A stretch of DNA of 42,993 nucleotides from an uncultured Bacteroidia bacterium. GTDB lineage: Bacteria > Bacteroidota > Bacteroidia > Bacteroidales > UBA932. The notes below the pieces were generated by a model. The model worked only from the letters and a program-made list of their open reading frames with translations. It was not told the DNA's origin and did no database searches. The position numbers were made by a program, and so were the translations under genes. Location: positions 1 through 42,993 of the forward strand of contig CACZMF010000021.1 of NCBI GenBank assembly GCA_902782225.1. The letters run 5' to 3'. Positions 8,081-16,996 of the stretch are shown here, one piece after another (position 1 is the stretch's first letter; each line of letters opens with the position of its first letter).

Positions 8081-9891
8081 ACATCTATGCCGGGCGCATA
8101 GCCTCGCTGCGGGCCCTTATGCGCGCCAGGGACTGGGACGCGGTGGTCCTGACCGGTTCCGACCCCCACGGCAGCGAATACCCCGCCGAGCGCTACAAGC
8201 AGGTCCGCTGGCTTACCGGATTCACCGGCGAGGCGGCCGACCTGGTGGTGACCCTCGACCACGCGGGCCTCTGGACCGATACGCGCTACTTCATCCAGGC
8301 CGCTGCGCAGTTGGCCGGCACCGGAGTGGAGCTCCACAAGACCCGGGTACCGGAGCAGGTGCTCATTCCCGAATGGCTGGCAGCTCGCTTCGCAGATGCC
8401 CCGGAGCCCGTCATCGCAGTGGACGGCGCCAGCATTATGGACGCGTTCGTGGATGAAATCGTGGGCGCGTTCGAGCTCGGCGGAGCGCAGCCATATATCG
8501 TGAGCTCCCCGGATTTCATCAACTACCTCTGGACCGACCGGCCCGCGATTCCGCAGACCCCGGTGTTCACCGTGGACAGCGGCTCCGACCGCGCTTCGAA
8601 GATCGCCCGCCTCCGGGAGTTCTGCGCTTCGCAGGGCTGCGACGGCATACTGCTGTCGGCTCTCGACGAAATAGCGTGGACGCTGGATGTGCGAGGCTCG
8701 GACATTGAATATAACCCCTACGTTATCAGTTACTTGCTGGTCACGGAAGAGGACGTCCGCTGGTTTGTGCTGAAGGAGAAGATCGAGGATCCCGATTCTG
8801 AACGTACCTTCGACCTGCTGGCGGAGGACGGGATACAGCTCGAGCGCTACGACGCCCTGGATGAGTTCCTGTCCGAATGCGGCGGGATGAGCATCTACGT
8901 GGACTGCAGGGCTATAGGCCGCCAGCTCGCGGACGTCATCCGGTCTTCCGGAGTTGCCGCCCGGCCCGGGGTGTCTCCCGTGGGGCTCTGGAAGGCGGTG
9001 AAAAACCCGTTCGAGATAGAAGGGATGCGCGCCGCCCACATACGCGACGGGGTGGCTGTGGTGCGCTTCCTCCACTGGCTGGAAAAGTCGCTCGGAGCCG
9101 ACAGGCGAGTCACCGAATGGGACGCCGCCGTGAAGCTCGGCGAATTCCGTTCGCAGGTCGCCGGCTACCAGGGCGACAGTTTCGAGACGATTTCCGCCTG
9201 GGGGCCCGGCGCCGCCTTGCCGCACTACGTAACCCCCTGCACCGACGCTCCCGAACTCGAGCCGCACGGGCTGTACCTGTGCGATTCGGGCGGCCAGTAC
9301 CTCGACGGCACTACCGACATCACCCGCACCGTCCCGCTCGGCGAGCTGACCCCGCTCGAAAAGGAGGACTACACCCTCGTGCTCAAGGGGCACATCGACC
9401 TTGCGATGGCCGTTTTCCCCGAAGGCACTCCCGGCTGCCGGCTCGACGCCCTCGCGCGCGCCCCGCTCTGGAGGGCACGGCGCAATTTCGGGCACGGCAC
9501 GGGGCATGGCGTCGGCTGCTTCCTCGGAGTCCACGAAGGTCCGCAGGACATCAGGCAGAATCTCAATCCCGTGCCCTTGCAGCCGGGAATGATCACGTCC
9601 GACGAGCCCGGAATCTACCGTGAAGGCCAGCACGGCGTGCGGCACGAAAACCTTATTCTATGCGTGTCCAGGGGCGAAAATGAATTCGGCCGCTGGCTGG
9701 GCTTCGAGCCGCTGACTCTATGCCCGTTCGACACTTCCGCCCTTGACCTTGACCTTCTGGACCGGGAAGAAACAGAGTGGCTTGACGCCTACCACCGGAA
9801 GGTCTTCGAGACACTCTCTCCGCTGCTGGAAGAAGACGTGGCCCGATGGTTGCAGCAAAAGTGCCGGAAAATTGCTAATTTTGCAGACTAA
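8077..9891 (+). CDS. pepP: Xaa-Pro aminopeptidase (M24B)
   Basis: A 604-residue three-domain aminopeptidase P-like enzyme that removes N-terminal residues preceding proline. Two creatinase-like N-terminal domains (about 1-300) precede the pita-bread M24 domain. The five metal ligands are visible: Asp in CDSGGQYLDG and Asp in GTTDITRT, His in FGHGTGHGVG, Glu in ITSDEPGIY and Glu in HGVRHENLI. The length matches the long cytosolic APP form found in Bacteroidota and eukaryotes rather than the roughly 440-residue E. coli PepP. No signal peptide is seen. It is translationally coupled to nadE through an ATGA overlap; no shared function is evident. Confidence 0.93.
   Translation: MNIYAGRIASLRALMRARDWDAVVLTGSDPHGSEYPAERYKQVRWLTGFTGEAADLVVTLDHAGLWTDTRYFIQAAAQLAGTGVELHKTRVPEQVLIPEWLAARFADAPEPVIAVDGASIMDAFVDEIVGAFELGGAQPYIVSSPDFINYLWTDRPAIPQTPVFTVDSGSDRASKIARLREFCASQGCDGILLSALDEIAWTLDVRGSDIEYNPYVISYLLVTEEDVRWFVLKEKIEDPDSERTFDLLAEDGIQLERYDALDEFLSECGGMSIYVDCRAIGRQLADVIRSSGVAARPGVSPVGLWKAVKNPFEIEGMRAAHIRDGVAVVRFLHWLEKSLGADRRVTEWDAAVKLGEFRSQVAGYQGDSFETISAWGPGAALPHYVTPCTDAPELEPHGLYLCDSGGQYLDGTTDITRTVPLGELTPLEKEDYTLVLKGHIDLAMAVFPEGTPGCRLDALARAPLWRARRNFGHGTGHGVGCFLGVHEGPQDIRQNLNPVPLQPGMITSDEPGIYREGQHGVRHENLILCVSRGENEFGRWLGFEPLTLCPFDTSALDLDLLDREETEWLDAYHRKVFETLSPLLEEDVARWLQQKCRKIANFAD
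9876..9883 (+). promoter_or_regulatory. Probable -7 element for the coiled-coil gene
   Basis: TAATTTTG inside the last codons of the aminopeptidase gene fits TAnnTTTG and would place a transcript start about 13 bases ahead of the ATG at 9903. The -33 box is poor. Confidence 0.4.
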
Positions 9892-9902
9892 AACTCATTG
9901 AT

Positions 9903-10817
9903 ATGGAAAGAGAAGATCCCCTTGAAAGAATAGAAAGAAGGGAGCGCGAGCGCAAACAGAACGGCGGTTCCAAGACCGTTATGTACGTGATGATCGCCGT
10001 GGCCGTGCTGCTTGCCGCCGCCCTTGCCTACGTGCTCTACCAGAAGAACACCCTGGTGGGCCAGCTCAATATCGAGAAGCAGGAGCTGACCGAGCAGATC
10101 GAGGCCCTGCAGAGCGACTACGAGGGCCTTTCCTCGGACTACGATGCCATCAACCTCCAGCTCGACTCCTCCCGCGAGGAGGTGGCCCAGCTCGTGGACC
10201 GCATCAAGAAAACCGAGGCCACAAACCGCGTGAAGATGCGCCAGTATGAAAAGGAACTCGGCACCCTCCGCAGCATCATGCGCGGCTACATCGTGCAGAT
10301 CGATTCGCTCAACCAGCTGAACCACAAGCTCACCGTGGATGCCGCCAACGCACGCAGGGAAGCCGCCGAGCACCGCAAGATGAACGAGCAGCTGACCGCC
10401 CAGGTCGAGGACCTGACCGGCAAGGTGGTCACCGGTTCCGTGATCAAGGCCCGCGGCTTGCGCATGGAGGCCTACAACAACGCCGGCAAGCTGATTGACC
10501 GCAGCAAGAATGTGGCCCGCCTGCTCGTGACCCTGAGCCTCGTGGAGAACGCACTGGCCGAGCCCGGCCCGGTCCGCGTGTATGTGCGTGTGAAGGATCC
10601 TTCCGGCAAGCTGCTGGACGACGGCCGGGGCGCCACCTTCACCCTGGCAGGCCAGGAGCTGGCCGCCACTGCATCCCGTGAGGTCGATTACCAGGGACAG
10701 GAGGTCGAGCTGAGCATCTACGTGAACAACATTCCCGCCTTCGAGAAGGGAATCTACACGGTCGAGGCCTTCACCGAGCAGGCCCGCCTTGGCTCCGCCG
10801 AACTGATGCTCCGCTAG
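9903..10817 (+). CDS. Membrane-anchored coiled-coil protein of unknown function
   Basis: A 304-residue protein with a charged N-terminus (about 1-25, rich in Glu and Arg), one membrane helix (about 27-46, VMYVMIAVAVLLAAALAYVL), and then a long heptad-rich coiled coil (about 50-175). The last 120 residues form a beta-rich domain (VARLLVTLSLVENALAEPG, VYVRVKDPSG, VELSIYVNN) that resembles conserved C-terminal domains of other Bacteroidota proteins of this layout. The topology suggests a cytoplasmic N-terminus and a periplasmic coiled coil. I do not recognise a named family and assign no function. It starts 12 bases after pepP and is followed by a hairpin terminator. Confidence 0.8.
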   Translation: MEREDPLERIERRERERKQNGGSKTVMYVMIAVAVLLAAALAYVLYQKNTLVGQLNIEKQELTEQIEALQSDYEGLSSDYDAINLQLDSSREEVAQLVDRIKKTEATNRVKMRQYEKELGTLRSIMRGYIVQIDSLNQLNHKLTVDAANARREAAEHRKMNEQLTAQVEDLTGKVVTGSVIKARGLRMEAYNNAGKLIDRSKNVARLLVTLSLVENALAEPGPVRVYVRVKDPSGKLLDDGRGATFTLAGQELAATASREVDYQGQEVELSIYVNNIPAFEKGIYTVEAFTEQARLGSAELMLR

Positions 10818-10855
10818 CGGTGCCGCTTATCTCGCTGAATAGCAATGTCTTACGC

Positions 10856-10890
10856 AATTTGCCTGCATGTTATTCCGTGCAGGCAAATTT
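10856..10890. terminator. Hairpin terminator after the coiled-coil gene
   Basis: Perfect 12-bp inverted repeat AATTTGCCTGCA / TGCAGGCAAATT (10856-10867 and 10878-10889) with a 10-base loop. The T tail is short, so termination may be partial. It separates the upstream genes from hemW. Confidence 0.75.
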
Positions 10891-10927
10891 AGGAAGTAGC
10901 TGGTATATAGGTAATTAGCCGCCACCG

Positions 10928-11911
10928 ATGATTTACGTTCATGTGCCGTTTTGCAGGAGCTTCTGCCTGTACTGCGGGTTTTACTCGGAGTGCGTCGAGC
11001 CGACCGAGGATTATGTTGCCGCGGTGTGCAGGGAAGCGACTGCCAGGAGGGCGGAAATAGCCGCATCGGCGGCGGTGGATACGTTATATATAGGAGGCGG
11101 CACTCCATCGGTGCTGCCTCTTGAGTTTATCGGCCGCATCGCCGACGCCTGCGGGAGCCGCCGCTACAAGGAGTGGACGGTGGAGGTGAATCCGGACGAC
11201 GTTACCCGTGAATATGCCCTGGGGCTGCGTGAGCTTGGGGTGAACCGGGTCAGCATGGGCGTGCAGTCGCTGGACGACGGGATGCTGAAGTGGATGCGCA
11301 GGCGGCACTCTGCGGTCGGTGCGCGGCGGGCGTTCAGCTTCCTACGGGAGGCAGGCTTCGACAACATCAGCGTGGACATAATCTACGGCGTCAACGGGAT
11401 GAGCCTTGAGATGCTGAAGGCTACTGTGCAGGAGGTGCTGGAATGGCACCCGGAGCACATTTCCGCTTATCATCTGTCCATCGACGACAACAGCGATCTG
11501 CGTGAGCTCAACAAGGTCGGAAAGTACATTGAAATCGATGACGACGAGAGCCAGGTGCAGTATAAGTTCGTCTGCTCGGCCCTTGCCGCCGCCGGTTATG
11601 AACATTATGAGATTTCCAACTGGGCCCTTCCCGGCCGCCGTGCCGTGCACAACAGTGCCTACTGGACACGCGCCCCTTATGTAGGACTCGGGCCCGGGGC
11701 GCACAGCCTGCGGCGGAATCCCGACGTGCGGAGCTGGAATTCAGAGGCGCTGAGCGGGTGGACCTCTTCTTCGGAGATTCTCTCCCCGGACGAAATCCGG
11801 GAAGAGCAGATAATGCTGGGACTGCGGACCGCCGATGGCGTCCCCGGATATGGCCGCATCCCTGAAGACCGATGGTTCGTTGCGGACAGCATAATCGCCG
11901 GCCTCATTTAA
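10928..11911 (+). CDS. hemW: HemW-like radical SAM heme chaperone
   Basis: A 327-residue radical SAM protein of the HemN/HemW family. The [4Fe-4S] cysteines are in the C-x3-C-x2-C form at residues 9, 13 and 16, the pattern of HemW and HemN. It also shows GGGTPS, VEVNPDD and GVQSLDDGMLKWMRRRH, all typical HemW segments. HemW binds heme and delivers it to target proteins; most proteins annotated as oxygen-independent coproporphyrinogen oxidase without the extra N-terminal cysteine belong here. It is about 50 residues shorter than usual, with a reduced C-terminal HemN domain. The start chosen is the first ATG, directly ahead of YVHVPFC. Confidence 0.88.
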   Translation: MIYVHVPFCRSFCLYCGFYSECVEPTEDYVAAVCREATARRAEIAASAAVDTLYIGGGTPSVLPLEFIGRIADACGSRRYKEWTVEVNPDDVTREYALGLRELGVNRVSMGVQSLDDGMLKWMRRRHSAVGARRAFSFLREAGFDNISVDIIYGVNGMSLEMLKATVQEVLEWHPEHISAYHLSIDDNSDLRELNKVGKYIEIDDDESQVQYKFVCSALAAAGYEHYEISNWALPGRRAVHNSAYWTRAPYVGLGPGAHSLRRNPDVRSWNSEALSGWTSSSEILSPDEIREEQIMLGLRTADGVPGYGRIPEDRWFVADSIIAGLI

Positions 11912-11937
11912 CTGAAGATTTGCAGCTTTGAGATACG

Positions 11938-11963
11938 AAAAACCCGGGCGCTCGACCCGGGTT
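11938..11963 (-). terminator. Terminator between convergent hemW and the LTXXQ-like gene
   Basis: Inverted repeat AACCCGGG / CCCGGGTT (11941-11948, 11956-11963) with a 7-base loop. On the minus strand it is followed by a T run (11938-11942 complement), which suits the lepA-sigma transcript. It may also stop hemW transcripts. Confidence 0.8.
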
Positions 11964-11982
11964 AATCATTGATGCCTGACAG

Positions 11983-12501
11983 CTACTTGCTTTTCTCGCC
12001 TCTGGGCTTGCGTCCCTGAGGGGCGCCGCGGCCGTCATTGTGGCCCCGTCCGCCCAGTTTGCCGATCTGCTGCCTGCGGAATTTTTCGTCGCAGGTGTAG
12101 AACCTGGCCACTTTCTCGACGGAAAGAATCTTGAGGTACTTGTCGGAGGCAGCCAGCTGGAGGTTCTGGTTGGCGGATTTGGCTTTGAGATAGGCGTCCA
12201 GAAGTGCGGCGGTGTCGCCCTGCCCCTCGCCGAGAGCCTTGCAGAGAGCCATATAAGCCTTGCGTTCGGCTATCATAAGCTCTTTCTGCTGATTCTCGAT
12301 TTCGTTGTAGAGAGGCCAGAATGCCTGGGCCTCCTCGGCGGTCAGGCCCACCTCGCTCGTGATGAAGGCCACTTTTTCAGCCCTGATCTTCTCAAAGTCG
12401 TGCTTGTGCTGTCCTTTGCCGGGACCGTTCTGCGGCTGTGCAAGCGCCGCGACTGAAATGCTGAGTGTCAGCAAAATGGAAATCAACTGTTTCATAATCA
12501 A
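11983..12501 (-). CDS. Periplasmic Spy/LTXXQ-like protein
   Basis: A 172-residue secreted protein. A signal peptide covers about residues 1-21 (ending AALAQ), and the mature part is helical and highly charged. It resembles the Spy/CpxP LTXXQ-type envelope stress proteins: it has LTAEEAQAFWPLYNEIE (about 53-69) followed by long helices rich in Lys, Glu and Ala, and a Gly/Arg-rich basic tail. It ends the transcript that also encodes an ECF sigma factor and a small membrane protein, so it is probably an envelope stress sensor or chaperone under that sigma factor's control; this is inference. The start could be the ATG at 12501 or the one two codons later (MKQLIS). Confidence 0.75.
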   Translation of the reverse strand: MIMKQLISILLTLSISVAALAQPQNGPGKGQHKHDFEKIRAEKVAFITSEVGLTAEEAQAFWPLYNEIENQQKELMIAERKAYMALCKALGEGQGDTAALLDAYLKAKSANQNLQLAASDKYLKILSVEKVARFYTCDEKFRRQQIGKLGGRGHNDGRGAPQGRKPRGEKSK

Positions 12502-12510
12502 TACTTTTAA

Positions 12511-12777
12511 TTAATAATCAACCGCGTTTTCAAGCTGGGCGAGTGTGGTGCCCGAGTCTATGAGGTATTCGATAATCGCTTCGTCGCTTGCCGGCTGGCT
12601 TGCCGTGGATTTGGTGAGGATGTAGTTGCCGATGAGTACCAGCAAGGAAAAGCTCACTGCCAGTGCCAGGTACGGAACGAAGTTGAACCGTGTCCTGCGG
12701 GCTGGAATCCTGGAAAGCCGCGACTGGAGACTGTCGAAATATCCCGAAGGGGTCGAATATGGTAGTTTCTTGTTCAT
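12511..12777 (-). CDS. Small single-pass membrane protein, candidate anti-sigma factor
   Basis: An 88-residue protein. The N-terminal cytoplasmic part (KLPYSTPSGYFDSLQSRLSR) is of a kind often found just after ECF sigma genes in Bacteroidales. A single membrane helix spans about residues 33-54, and a short acidic tail follows (SDEAIIEYLIDSGTTLAQLE), predicted periplasmic. It starts 38 bases after the sigma gene ends. Position and topology fit an anti-sigma or sigma-accessory protein, but it lacks any zinc-binding anti-sigma motif, so the role is inferred only. Confidence 0.7.
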   Translation of the reverse strand: MNKKLPYSTPSGYFDSLQSRLSRIPARRTRFNFVPYLALAVSFSLLVLIGNYILTKSTASQPASDEAIIEYLIDSGTTLAQLENAVDY

Positions 12778-12815
12778 TTCGCTTGTTTAGACGCCGAAGC
12801 CCGGCGAAGGTTTAA

Positions 12816-13316
12816 TTATTCGGTCAGATGCTGTTTGATTTTCTCGTATGCTATATGGTAGGAGGCCTTGAGGGCGCCCACGGACGTGCCGGTGATTTCT
12901 GAGATCTGCTCGTAGCTCAGGTCTTCATAATAGCGCATCGTGAACACCAGGCGCTGCTTGTCGGGAAGGGATGCGATTGCCTTTCGCAGGGCGCGGAGCG
13001 CTTCGTTGCCGTCGAAATACGGGTCGGGGTCGGAAATGCGTTCTGCTTCAGTGTCGATACGCACGAAACTGAGGGCCGCACGCACGCGGGCCTTGCGCAG
13101 ATGGCTGAGGGTCTCGTTTGTGGCTATGCGCCAGAGCCAGGTGAACACGTCGGAATCTCCCCGGAAGCGGGGCATGGCATTCCACACCTTTATGAATATT
13201 TCCTGGAGCAGGTCGTCGGTGTCTTCGTGGCTTCCGACCATGGCACGGACGTGCCAGTACAGCGGTTCGCTGTACTTCTTCACCAGATCGTTGAAATATT
13301 TTTCCTGCTCGGGCAT
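12816..13316 (-). CDS. ECF RNA polymerase sigma factor
   Basis: A 166-residue sigma-70 family ECF factor with only regions 2 and 4. Region 2 holds DTDDLLQEIFIKVWNAMPRF and VFTWLWRIATNETLSHLRKAR (the -10 recognition part). Region 4 has LPDKQRLVFTMRYYEDLSYEQISEITGTSVGALKASYHIAYEKIK, a complete helix-turn-helix for the -33 box. The start chosen is MPEQEKYF at 13316. The frame extends another 24 codons upstream, but those overlap the lepA end and match nothing. It lies 37 bases after lepA, with the small membrane protein and the LTXXQ-like protein downstream, so it probably governs an envelope stress response. Confidence 0.92.
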   Translation of the reverse strand: MPEQEKYFNDLVKKYSEPLYWHVRAMVGSHEDTDDLLQEIFIKVWNAMPRFRGDSDVFTWLWRIATNETLSHLRKARVRAALSFVRIDTEAERISDPDPYFDGNEALRALRKAIASLPDKQRLVFTMRYYEDLSYEQISEITGTSVGALKASYHIAYEKIKQHLTE

Positions 13317-13353
13317 ACGCTCCTTAGACGCAAAAACCCAGCCAGGGTTTAAA

Positions 13354-15138
13354 CTAGCTGTCGAGTTTGAGCACCGCCATGAAGGCACTCTGCGGCACCT
13401 GGACCGTGCCTATCTGGCGCATACGCTTCTTGCCTTCCTTCTGTTTTTCAAGGAGTTTGCGCTTGCGGGTCACGTCACCGCCGTAGCACTTGGCGGTCAC
13501 GTCCTTGCGCACCTGCTTGACGGTCTCGCGGGCGATGATCTTGGCTCCGATGGCCGCCTGGATGGGGATGTCGAACTGCTGGCGGGGGATCAGGTCCTTG
13601 AGCTTCTCGCACATCTTGCGGCCGAAGGTGTAGGCATTGTCTTCGTGGATCAGGGTGGAAAGCGCGTCGGCGGGCTCGCCGTTCAGCAGGATGTCGAGCT
13701 TCACGAGCTTCGCGGGGCGGTAGCCGTTGACGTGGTAGTCGAAAGATGCGTAGCCCTTGCTGATGGTCTTGAGCTTGTCGTAGAAGTCGAACACGATTTC
13801 GCTCAGGGGCATGTCGTAGTTGAGCTCCACGCGCTCTGCGGTGATGTAGTGCTGGCTGATGAGGGTGCCGCGGCGGTCGAGGCACAGCTTCATGATGGGC
13901 CCGAAGAACTCTGTCTTGCTGATGATCTGGGCACGGATGAAGGGCTCCTCGATGTGGTCGATGAGGGTGGGCGCCGGCAGGCCCGAGGGGTTGTGGACGT
14001 CCAGCACCTCGCCCTGCATCGTGTACACTTTATAGGACACGTTTGGCACGGTGGTGATTACGTCCATGTCGAATTCGCGGAACAGGCGCTCCTGCACGAT
14101 TTCAAGGTGCAGAAGGCCGAGGAAACCGCATCTGAAGCCGCTGCCCAACGCAAGCGAGCTTTCGGGTTCATAGACGAACGAAGCGTCGTTGAGCTGGAAT
14201 TTTTCCAGCACGCTGCGCAGTTCCTCGAACTTGTCGGCCTGCACGGGGTACATGCCGGCGAACACCATAGGCTTCACTTCCTCGAAGCCGGCGATCGCCT
14301 TGTCGCAGGGGCGGGCCACATGGGTGATGGTGTCGCCGACCTTCACCTCCACGGCGCTCTTGATGCCGGTGATGATGTAGCCCACGTCGCCGCAGTCAAC
14401 TTCTGTGCCGGGGATGAGCTTCATCTTCAGCGAACCGACCTCTTCGACTTCATATTCCATCCCGGTGGCGACGAATTTCACCTTGTCGCCTTTGCGCACG
14501 CTTCCGTTCATGACCTTGAAATAGGCGATGACGCCGCGGAAGGAATTGAACACGGAGTCGAAGATCAGGGCCTGCAGGGGGGCTGAAGGGTCGCCGGAGG
14601 GGGCGGGAATCTTTTCCAATATTGCATCCAGGATGGGCGGCACGCCCTCGCCGGTGCGGGCGGACACGCGGAAAATGTCGTCCGGGTCGCAGCCCAGCAG
14701 GTCGCAGATCTCGTCGGCCACGATGTCGGGCTGGGCCGAATCCATGTCTATCTTGTTGAGGACCGGAATGATTTCAAGGCCGTGGTCTATGGCCATGTAG
14801 AGGTTGGAAATGGTCTGTGCCTGAACGCCTTGCGTCGCGTCCACCACCAGCAGGGCGCCTTCACAGGCGGCGATGCTGCGCGAGACTTCATAGGAGAAGT
14901 CCACGTGGCCGGGGGTGTCGATGAGGTTGAGCCTGTAGCCGTTGTAGTTCATCTGGATGGCGTGGCTCTTGATGGTGATGCCCTTTTCCTTTTCAAGGTC
15001 CATGTCGTCGAGCACCTGGTTCTCCATGTCGCGTGCGGACAGGGTGCTGGTGAGCTCGAGCAGACGGTCGGCCAGGGTGCTTTTGCCGTGGTCGATGTGG
15101 GCGATGATGCAGAAGTTGCGAATCCGGTTCATTTCCAT
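13354..15138 (-). CDS. lepA: Elongation factor 4 (LepA)
   Basis: A full-length 594-residue translational GTPase that acts on the ribosome during initiation and stalled translocation. The GTPase motifs are AHIDHGKST (G1, about 13-21), the switch region [22 protein letters not shown] (G3) and NKIDMD (G4). EF-G-like domains and the LepA-specific C-terminal domain follow, including [22 protein letters not shown] and [12 protein letters not shown] at the end, both strong LepA signatures. It heads the minus-strand transcript with the sigma factor and shares a short promoter region with the divergent transketolase genes. Confidence 0.98.
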   Translation of the reverse strand: MEMNRIRNFCIIAHIDHGKSTLADRLLELTSTLSARDMENQVLDDMDLEKEKGITIKSHAIQMNYNGYRLNLIDTPGHVDFSYEVSRSIAACEGALLVVDATQGVQAQTISNLYMAIDHGLEIIPVLNKIDMDSAQPDIVADEICDLLGCDPDDIFRVSARTGEGVPPILDAILEKIPAPSGDPSAPLQALIFDSVFNSFRGVIAYFKVMNGSVRKGDKVKFVATGMEYEVEEVGSLKMKLIPGTEVDCGDVGYIITGIKSAVEVKVGDTITHVARPCDKAIAGFEEVKPMVFAGMYPVQADKFEELRSVLEKFQLNDASFVYEPESSLALGSGFRCGFLGLLHLEIVQERLFREFDMDVITTVPNVSYKVYTMQGEVLDVHNPSGLPAPTLIDHIEEPFIRAQIISKTEFFGPIMKLCLDRRGTLISQHYITAERVELNYDMPLSEIVFDFYDKLKTISKGYASFDYHVNGYRPAKLVKLDILLNGEPADALSTLIHEDNAYTFGRKMCEKLKDLIPRQQFDIPIQAAIGAKIIARETVKQVRKDVTAKCYGGDVTRKRKLLEKQKEGKKRMRQIGTVQVPQSAFMAVLKLDS

Positions 15139-15146
15139 AACGGATG

Positions 15147-15154
15147 CAAAGATA
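15147..15154 (-). promoter_or_regulatory. Probable -7 element for lepA
   Basis: Minus strand TATCTTTG, a perfect TAnnTTTG, ending 9 bases ahead of the lepA start, so the leader would be very short. No clear TTTG box lies 19 bases upstream, where the plus-strand element of the transketolase genes sits. Confidence 0.5.
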
Positions 15155-15166
15155 ATTTATTTTTAG

Positions 15167-15174
15167 TATCTTTG
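15167..15174 (+). promoter_or_regulatory. Probable -7 element for the transketolase genes
   Basis: TATCTTTG, 27 bases before the transketolase start. With the lepA element on the other strand it forms a compact divergent promoter in a gap of only 63 bases; the two -7 boxes are 12 bases apart, so the polymerases would compete. Confidence 0.5.
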
Positions 15175-15201
15175 TGAACTGGACACTAAAATAAACTCTA
15201 T

Positions 15202-16041
15202 ATGGCAAACGCTCAAGAATTAAGCAGAATCGCCTCCCAGGTGCGCAGGGACATCGTCCGTATGGTCACCAGCGCCAAGTCAGGGCACCCGGGCGGCTCA
15301 CTGGGCATCACCGACGTGATGACTGCACTTTATTTCAGCGAAATGAAACACGATCCCGCCACCTGGACACGCAGCGCCAAGGGGCAGGATGCGTTCATAA
15401 TCTCGGCCGGACACCTCGCTCCGGTGTATTATTCCATCCTTTCCCGTGCCGGTTATTTCCCTGTCTCTGAGCTCGGTACGCTCCGTAAGTTCGGCAGCCG
15501 CCTGCAGGGGCACCCGTGCATCACGGACGGCCTTCCCGGTGTGTTCCAGAGCTCCGGTTCCCTTGGCCAGGGACTCTCCTGCGCCGCCGGCATCGCCCTC
15601 GGCAAGAAGCTGGACGGCGAGAGCGAGCGCGTATTCTGCCTTCTGGGCGACGGCGAGAGCGAGGAAGGACAGATCTGGGAGGCCGGCATGTGGGCAGCCC
15701 ACCACAAGCTGGACAACCTGGTGGCCTTCACCGACTGGAATGGCCAGCAGATCGACGGCCCCGTGGAGGCCGTGGGCGGAGTCGGCGACCTGCGCGACAA
15801 GTGGACCGCCTTCGGCTGGGACGTCATCGAGGCCGACGGTCACGATTTCGACTCCATTCTCAAAGCCTTCGAACTGGCCCACGCCGCCGACGGCAAGCCC
15901 AAGATGATACTTTTCCGCACCGAGATGGGCCACGGCGTCGATTTCATGGCCGGCACCCACAAGTGGCACGGCAAGGCCCCCAGTGCCGAGCAGTGCGAGG
16001 AAGCCCTCAAGCAACTGGAAGAAACTTTAGGAGACTATTAG
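15202..16041 (+). CDS. Transketolase, N-terminal subunit
   Basis: A 279-residue thiamine diphosphate-binding half of a split transketolase, a pentose phosphate pathway enzyme moving two-carbon units between sugar phosphates. The ThDP/Mg motif is at GDGESEEGQIWEAGMWAAHH with its Asn in KLDNL. The substrate-binding histidines in SGHPGGSLG and GHLAP are present, and the subunit ends with GTHKWHGKAP. The C-terminal half follows one base later as a separate gene. Split transketolases are common in Firmicutes and archaea and also occur in some Bacteroidota. Both halves are intact, so this is a true two-subunit form and not a frameshift. Confidence 0.95.
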   Translation: MANAQELSRIASQVRRDIVRMVTSAKSGHPGGSLGITDVMTALYFSEMKHDPATWTRSAKGQDAFIISAGHLAPVYYSILSRAGYFPVSELGTLRKFGSRLQGHPCITDGLPGVFQSSGSLGQGLSCAAGIALGKKLDGESERVFCLLGDGESEEGQIWEAGMWAAHHKLDNLVAFTDWNGQQIDGPVEAVGGVGDLRDKWTAFGWDVIEADGHDFDSILKAFELAHAADGKPKMILFRTEMGHGVDFMAGTHKWHGKAPSAEQCEEALKQLEETLGDY

Positions 16042-16042
16042 A

Positions 16043-16996
16043 ATGAAAAAATACACAGACCAGGGTAAGGTTGATACCCGAAGCGGCTTCGGAGCAGGGC
16101 TCGTCGAAGCCGGACGCAAGGACGGCAGGGTCGTTGCAATGACCGCGGACCTCAAGGGTTCGCTGAAGATGGACGCTTTCGCCGCAGAGTTCCCCGACAG
16201 ATTCATCCAGTGCGGCATTGCCGAGGCCAATATGGTCGGTGCCGCCGCCGGTCTCGCCATAACCGGCAAGGTGCCTTTCATCGGCTCCTTCGCCGAATTC
16301 GTGACCGGCCGCGTCTATGACCAGCTCCGCCAGGAAGTTGCCTATGGCCACACCAACGTGAAGATAGCTTCCTCCCACGCCGGCATCACCCTTGGCGAGG
16401 ACGGCGCCACGCACCAGACGATGGAAGACATGGCCCTGATGCGCGCCCTTCCCGGAGTGGCCGTCGTGGTGCCCTGCGACTACAACCAGACAAAGCAGGC
16501 CACCATCGCCGCCGCCGAATGGGACGGTCCTGTGTACCTACGCTTCGGCCGTCCTTCCGTGCCCAATTTCACCGATCCCGACGAGCCGTTCGTGATTGGC
16601 AAGGCATACGTGATGAATGAGGGCAAGGATGTGTCCATCCTCACCTGCGGGCACCTTGTATGGGAAGCCCTTCAGGCCGCGGAAGCCCTTGAGGCTGAGG
16701 GCATAAGCGCTGAAGTGGTCAATGTGGCCACGGTCAAGCCCCTCGATGAGGAGGCTGTGCTGGCATCGCTCAGGAAGACCCGCTGCGCCGTGGTTGCCGA
16801 GGAGCACAACGCCGCCGGCGGCCTTGGCGAGGCAATCGCAAACCTTGCCGCCGCAAAGCTCCCTACGCCCATCGAGTTTGTCAACGGCCTCGACAAGTTC
16901 GGCCAGTCCGGCACTCCGGCCGAGCTGATGAAGGCCTGGGGCTTCGACGCCGCCCACCTCGCCGAGGCAGCCAAGAAGGCGATTTCTCGTAAGTAA
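16043..16996 (+). CDS. Transketolase, C-terminal subunit
   Basis: A 317-residue partner of the preceding gene, carrying the pyrimidine-binding and C-terminal domains. It shows RSGFGAGLVEAGRKDGRV at the start and the catalytic glutamate that activates the thiamine ring in the GIAEANMVGAAAGLA segment (about residue 58). SHAGITLGEDGATHQ and the C-terminal domain from about 195 (ILTCGHLVWEAL) follow. The start lies one base after the N-terminal subunit stop, and the stop shares one base with the next gene's ATG, so all three genes should be translated from one message. Confidence 0.95.
   Translation: MKKYTDQGKVDTRSGFGAGLVEAGRKDGRVVAMTADLKGSLKMDAFAAEFPDRFIQCGIAEANMVGAAAGLAITGKVPFIGSFAEFVTGRVYDQLRQEVAYGHTNVKIASSHAGITLGEDGATHQTMEDMALMRALPGVAVVVPCDYNQTKQATIAAAEWDGPVYLRFGRPSVPNFTDPDEPFVIGKAYVMNEGKDVSILTCGHLVWEALQAAEALEAEGISAEVVNVATVKPLDEEAVLASLRKTRCAVVAEEHNAAGGLGEAIANLAAAKLPTPIEFVNGLDKFGQSGTPAELMKAWGFDAAHLAEAAKKAISRK

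Noticed and set aside
7957-9645. Very long open frame on the minus strand opposite the aminopeptidase gene
   Set aside because: The plus-strand frame has all M24B motifs. The antisense reading is low-complexity, His/Gly/Val-rich, and is explained by the high-GC codon pattern.
12940-14586. 548-codon plus-strand frame across the sigma factor and lepA
   Set aside because: Both minus-strand genes have complete family motifs; the plus frame is a shadow running across the gap between two genes.
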